DNA from: Saccoglossus kowalevskii
Taxonomy: Eukaryota > Hemichordata > Enteropneusta > Harrimaniidae
DNA length: 24,401 bases
Reading direction: 5' to 3'
Assembly (NCBI RefSeq): GCF_000003605.2
Contig: NW_003155258.1
Location: forward strand, 13,586-37,986
The translations under genes were made by a program, and so were the position numbers. The notes under the pieces are model-generated. The model was not told the DNA's origin. It saw only the letters and a program-made list of their open reading frames with translations, and did not search any database. Below are positions 16,890 through 24,401 of the stretch, one piece after another. Numbering within the stretch: the first letter of the stretch is position 1; each line of letters begins with the position of its first letter.

Positions 16890-18173
16890 ATGGATGGTGC
16901 TATTCAACAGATGGAATTTATGTTAAATAGAAAAGACATGGCAGAGACGGTAAAGAGAGATTCTGTAAAAGAAGAGGAAGAAATGTGTGATGAAGAAGAA
17001 GAATTATCTGCTGAAGAAGCGTCTGATGATTTGGAGGATAAACAACATGGTGAGGATGTTTCACCTTATTTGAATACCGCCCACGGAGGATTCACATGTA
17101 CTTTGTGCCATTACACGACTGCAAGTTATCAAATGTATCAAGAGCACATGAAAGTTCATTCCGGAATCAAACCGTACTGCTGTCAGTATTGTCCATTCAG
17201 TAGTGAATTTCGCAGCAGTCTGTTAAGACATATTAAACGGCATACGCATGCGAATGAGAAACCATATCGATGTGGTCGATGTTCATATCAGAGCCGTTAT
17301 AAATGGAACGTGACTGTTCATATGCGGAAATGCCATGACAAGGACAATAATTACAGACACATGTTGCAAGCTCAGTCCCCTAATGATCTGCAAGGATTGC
17401 CGCGGATATCAAATGTATTTTCTGGGAACCCTTCATCTGAGTTGTCTTCATCAGAAATCAGTTCATCTCCTGAGTCAATGCCCACATCGGTTAACATTAC
17501 TTGTGCGAGTGCATCTAATTCAATAGTTGTTGATAAGGGGGTAGAAAATCAAAACAAACAAACGGCCAGTATAGATGACCGTAATGACAGAGACTTTCGC
17601 CCTGGTAGTATCTTAGAAGCAGCCGCACAGAGAAAATTGATGGAATTCACTCACATCCAGTCAGTGTACACAAGTACGCCCATCTCACACACAGTGCAGC
17701 GTAAAAGTATAGATAACGCTAGTTTCACCCAACCAGACTCTGTGTCCATTAGCAGTGCTTCTCAGCCTGGATTTGACACTCCCATCTATTCATTGTCAAT
17801 GCCAATGGCATCTATCAATGCACGTCCCAAACAAGCTGCCAGTTTAGTTCAGCATGTGGACAAAAACCACTCTCCTCCAATCGTTCCCGTTTCTCTTCGA
17901 GTCACGCCACAACTGCTGGAAAAAAATCCTGCCAAAGACCGATTAGTTTCAGAAAGCTGCCAAACTGAACAGGTTGAGAACCCAGACTGCAGCTGTTCTA
18001 ATATGAAGTCCTGCAATCACTGTGGGACATTCTTCACCGATAATGTTATATATACGCTTCATATGAGTTGCCATGGAAACAGGAATCCATTCCAGTGTGG
18101 TATTTGTGGTTATGAGTGCCGGGACAAGATTGAATTCACATGTCATATCACACGGAGTCAGCATAAAAAATAA
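16890..18173 (+). CDS. Ikaros/Pegasus-like C2H2 zinc-finger protein, 427 aa
   Basis: This is a probable nuclear transcription factor. Residues 28-50 are strongly acidic. Three N-terminal C2H2 fingers use C70/C73/H86/H90, C98/C101/H114/H118 and C128/C131/H144/H149. A Ser-rich, probably disordered linker (about 175-365) follows. Two C-terminal fingers, C375/C378/H391/H395 and C403/C406/H419/H425, include CNHCGTFFTDNVIYTLHMSCH and CGICGYECRDKIEFTCHITR, which match the dimerisation pair of the Ikaros family (Ikaros: [21 protein letters not shown], from memory). Three plus two fingers is the layout of Pegasus (IKZF5). The N-terminal fingers are unlike Pegasus, however, and the linker between fingers 2 and 3 (HTHANEKPY) has extra residues. 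The whole CDS is one exon, whereas vertebrate IKZF genes are split. I assign it to the Ikaros-like superfamily, not to a specific orthologue. In the family the N-terminal fingers bind DNA and the C-terminal pair dimerises. Confidence 0.88.
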   Translation: MDGAIQQMEFMLNRKDMAETVKRDSVKEEEEMCDEEEELSAEEASDDLEDKQHGEDVSPYLNTAHGGFTCTLCHYTTASYQMYQEHMKVHSGIKPYCCQYCPFSSEFRSSLLRHIKRHTHANEKPYRCGRCSYQSRYKWNVTVHMRKCHDKDNNYRHMLQAQSPNDLQGLPRISNVFSGNPSSELSSSEISSSPESMPTSVNITCASASNSIVVDKGVENQNKQTASIDDRNDRDFRPGSILEAAAQRKLMEFTHIQSVYTSTPISHTVQRKSIDNASFTQPDSVSISSASQPGFDTPIYSLSMPMASINARPKQAASLVQHVDKNHSPPIVPVSLRVTPQLLEKNPAKDRLVSESCQTEQVENPDCSCSNMKSCNHCGTFFTDNVIYTLHMSCHGNRNPFQCGICGYECRDKIEFTCHITRSQHKK

Positions 18174-20990
18174 TTGTGAGTGGGGCAGAGAAGATAAAAA
18201 ATTTGTTGTATTTTAAAACTTGTTATTTTGTACTTGTGATTGACTTATTATTTGGAGCTAAAAATAACCATTGACGAAGTCCTCTGACAAAAAATTGGAA
18301 ACGTACTCTTGTATCAGACCCCACTAACTCCTGACAGAATAGTGTATGTTTCGTTGGCAATATCAATACTGCAAATTCGCAAATTTCACACCTTCTTGCA
18401 AATGAGTTTCATTTTGGTGGTCATGGTAACACCGTCAATCAAAGCCGTGTTTGCATTGTCAGCAAACCTGTTTTCAACAAGATGATAAATATTGGGCGGA
18501 AATTTGCCAGAACCTTATCGCACATACTCTGCTGTGTATGGTTACTTTTTGGTGGATGTCACTATCTGACGTTCCTGCAATTTGATTGGTACTGACAAAA
18601 AATTGTCGGGGAAGTGAAAAACTACAATGTTCTGTCAGGCATGTGTTGGGTTTGAAGCACCGTTGAGGGCGCAACTCGTGCAACCTTGTCAGATTAGTGG
18701 TCACCTCTCCGTTAAGATCTTTCAAGAAAAGATCAAAGCCATCTCAAGATCACATGTCACTATGTCATATTGTCTAACTTTGTCATCCTCAATTCAGGCA
18801 CATGTACAGAAACCAAATAATGCAAAAATATACTCTGGTAATAGTGACAACTTCATATTTCAGCTTAAATTGTCTGTACACCCACATCGTCAATTATACA
18901 TATCCATGCATTACATACACAAATACGTTTCCCTTTACGGGCTTCATTTTAAACCCACCAATTGTTCACATAGAGAGATAAACAATGGTTTTTCACATTT
19001 CTTATAAAATTAGACTTGTCAAAAAGAACTTTAGCGACATTTTTACTGCTGTACATTTCAAAATGTTGAAATATGGATTTGCTCCATTATTTATATTCGT
19101 TATAAATAAGTATCTATGTATATCCCCTTACACAACAAATTTGAAAGAATTCCATGCAGAAAGAATTAATTATGTAATTCATGAGTCAAAATGTAAACTA
19201 TTTTACTAATGTATATCGGTACTTAAATAGAATATAACCGTAACCAGGATTAGTTTTATTGTTCTTAACACCATGGTATTGTGGTTGTAATAATAATGGA
19301 AGCGCCTATGGTAATCACTACATTACCGGTATCTTCAATGTGGATCCCATGCGTCAAGTACAATTTGTGTAAAATGCATTGAATGTGTGATGAGTGTGTA
19401 ACTTTTAGTTGACACTATTAAAATAGCTCAAAGTATTTTCACTTGCAGATGCTGATTGAAAACATGGACTTAAGGATTGACCTCTGTGTGCGTGCTGGCA
19501 TCAGTCCATCCAGACCTGTAATCTTGTACATTTCTCGGCTGATCACATTAAAATTTTAAACACACATATTTTTGCATATGAACGATCTTGATATAGTGTA
19601 TGGGTGGATTTCATTCAGGCTTGGTTGGTACATGCACATTATTAGGACCTTTATGCACACTGTTTTGTTTTTCAGATTTATTCAAAATGGCCGACTGGTG
19701 ACCATTCAGTTTTAATGAATGTGGTTTATTAGCTGTATTGCCAACATTGCATGTTCAAATTTCATATTTTTTGTTGCATTTGTGCATTTGGCCATATTAA
19801 TGTTAAAAATTCATCAAAATCTGCCATTTTGGAACCTGATCTTGATTGTGTATAGATGAATTTTGTGCGAACTTGGTACATTCATTGGAAATTATAAGAC
19901 CTTGATGTACGTCATTTTATTATTCAGATCGATTTTAAAACTGCCAACTGGCAGCCATTTTGTTCGCATGAACACAGTCCCAGCGCCACTCAGGAACCAG
20001 ATTTAGGTTATACATGGACAGCCATTCATTGTGCATACATTGGTACATTGAACATGTATATAATGGAACCATATTGTATTTTTCAGATCAGATTAAAAAT
20101 GGTGCAATGCTTCATGAATATATGAAATATATGAAAGAACTATGAAATTTCTGAATATCAAAATTCAAATTCAAGAAAATGAGTGAATTATAATTTGTCT
20201 GTGCACATGAACTGATGTACGGGTTTCTGCATATTAATCAGCTAATTTGCATGCCAGGTAAAAATATTTTCGAAAACGTACATTTCAAATGCAATGGAAT
20301 CAATGTCCACCAAAATATTATGAAAGGCTGTAGATGCCTAATAAATTTTTAATTATATAATTTGTCATTCATGTGTCAAAAAGTAAAATGTACTTCTATT
20401 GAATAGAATAGCTGCAACTACATTGTAGTTTCAATCACTTTTGTCAGTATAATCTTTGTACTGTTGTCATTTGTATGGACTTACCTGTACTTGTTGTTCA
20501 ATGTGTATACAAATATTTTGTTTTTAATGAAATTGTTTTAATTTCTTGCTTTTAAATAAAATCATATTTTTTAAAAATAATGTCTCATTGATGAGTTTGA
20601 ATGGTGGCACAGATGTGGTAATGTGACTGTCACAAGTCTCCATGTATATTCTTATATAGAATGTTTTGTATGGCATGTAGGCTGTTTGTGTTGCTGTATT
20701 CTTTAAGTTAGTTGATAGGTTGTATCTTAAAGCAGGAGGGTCATCACCTGTGCACACGTGGAAATCGAATCCCAAATGATAACATGCGCTAAGACTCGTG
20801 GGTAGATGCTTGTTTGTAAACAATGACACGATATGGCCATCTGATGCATGCGTAGGTGCTGACTTCCCCACTTTAAAATATTCTCAATTGTCAAATATCC
20901 TGATTGACCTTATTTGTGTGCAAGAATAAGTGTTTATGTCTCGTTTTTAAGCCCATTTGTTTACACTGGTGGCTAAGAGAATAACATCTC
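18174..20990. other. 3' flank and gene-poor stretch
   Basis: The 3' UTR of the zinc-finger gene starts here. Its end is not clear: AATAAA at 20555-20560 is the first exact signal I found, with ATTAAA variants near 19427 and 19548. Short frames on both strands (for example 18627-19007 plus and 20524-20871 minus) have no recognisable domain. Decayed dispersed repeats occupy about 19560-20110. Confidence 0.45.
19560..20110 (+). repeat. Decayed tandem or dispersed repeat, related to 6890-7120
   Basis: A block reading roughly TTCAGAT, T-rich or A-rich bases, then ATGGCCGACTGGTGACCATT occurs near 19673. It recurs degraded near 19924 (TTCAGATCG, then ACTGCCAACTGGCAGCCATT) and near 20084 (TTCAGATCAGATTAAAAATGG). 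Spacing is about 250 and 160 bp. The complement of the same motif is found in intron 2 of the CCDC172-like gene. Confidence 0.6.
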
Positions 20991-20991
20991 A

Positions 20992-21420
20992 TTTGCAAAT
21001 GCTGATGTTGGGAGAATTAGAAATTCCTAAATCTCAGTTGCTTCATTTGTACACATGGGTTTGTGGAGAATTAGAAGTCGTGAATCTCAGTCATCTCATT
21101 TGCAAACACTGGTGTTGGGAAAATTGAAAACAGATCTTATTTGCATATTCTGATGTTGGGAGAATTAGAAATTCCTAAATCTTGGTTGTCTCGTTTGCAT
21201 ACATTAGTTTGAGGAGAATTAGAAATAACTAATCTCAGTCATCTCATTTGCAAACACTGGTGTGGGGGATTATTAAAATCAGATCTCATTTGCATATACT
21301 GATGTTGGGAGAATTAGAAATTCCAAAATCCTAGTCGTCACATTTGCATACATGGGTAGATATCATGAATCCCAGTCCATCTCATTTGCAAACTTTGATT
21401 CATTTGAATATACTGATGTT
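20992..21420. repeat. Higher-order tandem repeat of about 149 bp, three-part unit
   Basis: GATGTTGGGAGAATTAGAAA recurs at 21004, 21152 and 21301, and a degraded form at 21415 (spacing 148, 149, 114 bp). Each full unit has three related sub-units of about 45-55 bp that begin CATTTGCA or TTTGCAT and continue GAGAATTAGAA or a variant. The last unit has a deletion. Confidence 0.85.
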
Positions 21421-21479
21421 AAGAGAAATGAAGTTAAGTCACCAATCACGAGTCTGGTCTGACAGTAGAAATGTCTAAG

Positions 21480-21971
21480 GTGGAAAAATGGTGCAAAACG
21501 CGAATCTAAGGTGCAAAGTAGTGGAAAAATGGTGCAAAATGCGAATCGAAGATGCAAAGTAGTGGAAAAGTGGTGCAAAACGCGAATCTAAGGTGCAAAG
21601 TAGTGGGAAAGTGGTGCAAACTCGAATCTAAGGTGCAAAGTAGTGGAAAAGTGGAGCAAAATGCGAATCGAAGATGCAAAGTAGTGGAAAAGTGGAGCAA
21701 AATGCGAATCTAAGGTGCAAAGTAGTGGAAAGTGGTGCAAAACGCGAATCTAAGGTGCAAAGTAGTGGGAAAGTGGTGCAAACTCGAATCTAAGGTGCAA
21801 AGTAGTGGAGAAGTGGAGCAAAATGCGAATCGAAGATGCAAAGTAGTGGAAAAGTGGAGCAAAATGCGAATCTAAGGTGCAAAGTAGTGGAAAGTGGTGC
21901 AAAACGCGAAACTATGTGCAAAGTAGTGGAAAAGTGGTGCAAAAGGCGAATCTGAGGTGCAAAGTAGTGGA
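21480..21971. repeat. 41-bp tandem array, about 12 copies, with 162-bp higher-order unit
   Basis: The basic unit is GTGGAAAAATGGTGCAAAAC followed by GCGAATCTAAGGTGCAAAGT and A. The span equals 12 x 41 bp. Variants alternate: GGTGCAAACTCGAATC (2-bp shorter), GGAGCAAAATGCGAATCG with AAGATGC, and others. A four-unit block starting TGGGAAAGTGGTGCAAACTC occurs at 21604 and again at 21766, a period of 162 bp. Open frames across the array are by-products of the repeat, not genes. Confidence 0.95.
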
Positions 21972-23437
21972 GTACAATTTATCAATGGAATGAGTGTGGC
22001 ATGTTATTGGATTTCAAATTATGTCTGGGATATGGTAAGTACAATTTATCAGTGGAATGAGTCTGGCATGTTATTGGATTTCAAATTATGTCTGGGATAT
22101 GGTAAGTACAATTTATCAGTGGAATGAGTCTGGCATGTTATTGGATTTCAAATTATGTCGGGGATATGGTAAGTACAATTTATCAGTGGAATGAGTCTGG
22201 CATGTTATTGAATTTCAAATTATGTCTGGGATATGGTAAGTACAATTTATCAGTGGAATGAGTATGGCATGTTATTGGATTTCAAATTATGTCTGGGATA
22301 TGGTAAGTACAATTTATCAGTGGAATGAGTCTGGCATGTTATTGGAATTCAAATTATGTCTGGAATATGGTAAGTACAATTTATCAATGGAATGAGTGTG
22401 GCATGTTATTGGATTTCAAATTATGTCTGGGATATGGTAAGTACAATTTATCAATGGGATGAGTCCGGCGTGTTATTGGATTTCAAATTATGTCTGGGAT
22501 ATGGTAAGTACTATTTATCAGTGGAATGAGTCCGGCGTGTTATTGGATTTCAAATTATGTCTGGGATATGGTAAGTACAATTTATCAATGGAATGAGTCC
22601 GGCATGTTATTGGATTTCAAATTATGTCTGGGATATGGTAAGTACAATTTATCAGTGGAATGAGTCCGGCATGTTATTGGAATTCAAATTATGTCTGGAA
22701 TATGGTAAGTACAATTTATCAATGGAATGAGTGTGGCATGTTATTGGATTTCAAATTATGTCTGGGATATGGTAAGTACAATTTATCAATGGGATGAGTC
22801 CGGCATGTTATTGGATTTCAAATTATGTCTGGGATATGGTATAAAGTAAAAATTATCAGTGGAATGAGTCTGGCATGTTATTGGATTTCAAATTATGTCT
22901 GGGATATGGTATAAAGTACAATTTATCAATGAAATGAGTCTGCCATGTTATTGGATTTCAAATTATGTCTGGGATATGGTAAGTACAATTTATCAGTGGA
23001 ATGAGTCTGGCAGTTATTGGATTTCAAATTATGTCTGGGATATGGTAAGTACAATTTATCAGTAGAATGAATCTGGCGTGTTATTGGATTTCAAATTATG
23101 TCTGGGATATGGTAAGTACAATTTATCAGTAGAATGAATCTGGCATGTTATTGGATTTCAAATTATGTCAGGGATATGGTACCTAAGTACAATTTATCAA
23201 TGGAATGAGTCTGGCAGTTATTGGATTTCAAATTGTGCCTGGGATATGGTAAGTACAATTTATCCGTGGAATGAGTCTGGCATGTTATTGGATTTCAAAT
23301 TGTGCCTGGGATATGGTAAGTACAATTTATCCGTGGAATGAGTATGGCATGTTATTGGATTTCAAATTATGTCTGGGATATGGTAAGTACAATTTATCCA
23401 TGGAATGAGTATGGCATGTTATTGGATTTCAAATTAT
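21972..23437. repeat. 67-bp tandem array, about 22 copies, with splice-donor-like motif
   Basis: The basic unit is GTACAATTTATCAGTGGAAT, GAGTCTGGCATGTTATTGGA, TTTCAAATTATGTCTGGGAT, ATGGTAA. Starts are spaced 67 bp from 21972 onward, with small indels near 22840-22920, 23010, 23180 and 23215. The last copy breaks off at 23437. Most junctions read ATGGTAAGTAC, a consensus 5' splice site. A three-unit variant block (GGAATTC with TCTGGAATATGG, then AATGAGTGTGGC, then ATGGGATGAGTCCGG) occurs at 22307 and 22642, offset 335 bp or five units. The array abuts the 41-bp array directly. Confidence 0.97.
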
Positions 23438-23665
23438 CACTTGGTTATGCACACTATTTCTATCAAAATTACTATCTGTTATAGTGCACTGTTATAGCTG
23501 TAAATACCTGCTGATGTACAGTATTGCATATAAATATACACCTATCCATGTACATTATTAAAATAATAACCTGGTGATCATGCCTTTTAATGACAATACT
23601 GAATAAATATCAACCACTTTCACTGTGAATATTCACAGTATAAAGATGCAAATTTATTATTCTAG
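23438..23665 (+). other. Short AT-rich spacer between the repeat complex and the ABCA-like exon
   Basis: Intronic-looking sequence that ends in TTTATTATTCTAG, the acceptor used by the exon at 23666. No other feature was seen. Confidence 0.5.
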
Positions 23666-23783
23666 GAAAAGCTATGTTTACAAAATAGCAACTGAAAATT
23701 TGGAAGAAGATGTAGAAAGAGAAGAAAGTAGAATTTTGAGAGGAGACTCAGATGTTGTACTCAAACTAGAGAACCTAACTAAA
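23666..23783 (+). pseudogene. ABCA-type transporter exon: acidic linker before a nucleotide-binding domain
   Basis: The exon follows TTTATTATTCTAG and ends at AAA with donor GTATTA in phase 0. It codes 39 full codons, including NLEEDVEREESRILRGDSD and VVLKLENLTK. ABCA transporters carry a very similar segment just before the second nucleotide-binding domain (an E-D-V-x-x-E-R-x-R-I/V-L core, then L-x-I/L-x-x-L-T-K-x-Y). The join to the exon at 24173 restores LTK-VYKKK, as the family requires. The exon itself is intact. I label it pseudogene because the next exon is broken, so this may also be a live exon of a gene with a sequence error. Upstream ABCA exons were not found in the window. Confidence 0.6.
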
Positions 23784-24172
23784 GTATTACCACATTACAT
23801 GGGAAATGTACTTTACTAGTTTCGACATGTTTATTACTTCGTGGTGGTGTTCCAGGATTATTCAGTATGTCAGTGTGATGAACAGTTACTACATTCATAT
23901 AGCCACATATTCTTTTGTTTACACCTAAGTTTTATTTACACCTACGTGATACTGGAAATTTGAATTAATGCCTGAAGCATTCTGGGAAATGTGAATATTC
24001 CTCCCCTTGAAGCCTCTCTCTCAGTTTGAACAAATAGTGCACCCTCAACATTATTATTTGTGCATACTATCACTGATAATAATCTGTGAATATGCACACA
24101 TGTTGAATATTCTATTCATAACTTTTTACTGAATATAACAATGTACATTTATTGTTTCTCTGATTATTGTAG
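23784..24172 (+). other. Intron between the two ABCA-like exons
   Basis: It begins GTATTA and ends TTATTGTAG, is AT-rich, and contains no further exon. Its length (389 bp) and intact splice sites argue against a processed (retrotransposed) copy. Confidence 0.55.
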
Positions 24173-24265
24173 GTTTATAAAAAGAAATCGTCAAACTCGG
24201 TTGCTGTTGATAGATTAATTTTGTCTTTTAGAGTTCTCCAAGGACATGTTTGTGGCAATTATTGA
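24173..24265 (+). pseudogene. ABCA-type exon: start of nucleotide-binding domain, frame broken
   Basis: The exon begins after TTTCTCTGATTATTGTAG, an excellent acceptor, in phase 0. It reads VYKKKSSNSVAVDRLILSF, the beta strand and A-loop region of an ABCA nucleotide-binding domain (family: KVY-x-n-AVD-x-L-x-L). Where the family has K-G-E-C-F-G-L-L-G and then Walker A, the frame reads RVLQGHVCGNY and stops at 24263-24265. A shifted frame gives TCLWQLLN, faintly like the expected residues. No good donor lies between. Either a frameshift killed the gene, or the assembly has an indel, or a weak donor (near AGA GTTCTC) is used. Walker A was not found before the window ends. Confidence 0.5.
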
Positions 24266-24401
24266 ATTGAAATCAGTTTTCTGTGTAAATTTTGTTTCTT
24301 CTCAGTCTTCATCAACATACATAAACCTGTTTTCAGAGATTATATTTTGAACACTTGAAATCAGGTTGAAAAAAACAATCAATATTCATATACCGGTATG
24401 G
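24266..24401. other. Right edge, nothing recognised
   Basis: AT-rich sequence without a frame that continues the nucleotide-binding domain. It contains a TACCGGTA palindrome at 24391-24398. Confidence 0.4.

Noticed and set aside
20750-20790. TCGAATCCC, similar to a tRNA T-arm
   Set aside because: No matching acceptor stem, anticodon arm or A-box at the right distance.
20524-20871. 115-codon minus-strand frame
   Set aside because: No domain and no conserved motif. It overlaps the only exact AATAAA on the plus strand downstream of the zinc-finger gene.
21363-21700. Minus-strand frames with repeated FSTTLHLRFAF-like peptides
   Set aside because: They are translations of the 41-bp tandem array. 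The unit is not a multiple of three, so the frame cannot be kept and the peptide is a by-product.

Overview
The window reads as nuclear DNA of an invertebrate metazoan. It is AT-rich (roughly one third G+C by eye), has phase-compatible spliced exons, long introns, several minisatellite arrays, a decayed non-LTR retrotransposon and MITE-like elements. The gene content (a tektin-binding coiled-coil protein, an Ikaros/Pegasus-like zinc-finger protein and an ABCA-type transporter fragment) fits an animal. I cannot fix the phylum; a non-vertebrate deuterostome or a spiralian would both fit.

Left part (1-10.96 kb): nine copies of a 53-bp minisatellite, then an unassigned minus-strand ORF (1087-1392) with a poly(A) signal just behind its stop. 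From 10428 down to about 1874 runs a minus-strand gene that I reconstruct as six coding exons with matching splice phases. It starts with MSLDELF and resembles coiled-coil protein CCDC172 (tektin-2-binding protein). One intron uses a GC donor. Its introns hold a LINE 3' end, a 165-bp direct repeat pair around a retro-like insert, and copies of dispersed repeats. A CpG-rich stretch at 10.43-10.96 kb is the likely promoter.

Middle part (11-18.2 kb): mostly non-coding, with a hAT-like MITE that has a direct-repeat flank, a TIR-bounded element with internal ~155-bp repeats, a 73-nt hairpin and a large inverted-repeat element. Directly downstream lies one uninterrupted plus-strand coding exon for a 427-aa protein with three N-terminal and two C-terminal C2H2 fingers. 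The C-terminal pair is of the Ikaros/Pegasus dimerisation type.

Right part (18.2-24.4 kb): a gene-poor stretch with dispersed repeats, then three tandem arrays (about 149-bp higher-order, 41-bp and 67-bp units) that follow each other from about 20.99 to 23.44 kb. The 67-bp unit carries a consensus 5' splice donor in most copies. Two plus-strand exons after the arrays encode the linker and start of a nucleotide-binding domain of an ABCA-type transporter, with correct phase across the intron. The reading frame then breaks where the Walker A motif should follow.

The three genes show no functional coupling in the sequence. No operon, CRISPR array or convincing tRNA/rRNA gene was seen. The most unusual material is the tandem-repeat complex, the long direct repeats around a short retro-like insert, the over-represented palindrome TACCGGTA and the splice-site oddities of the CCDC172-like gene.
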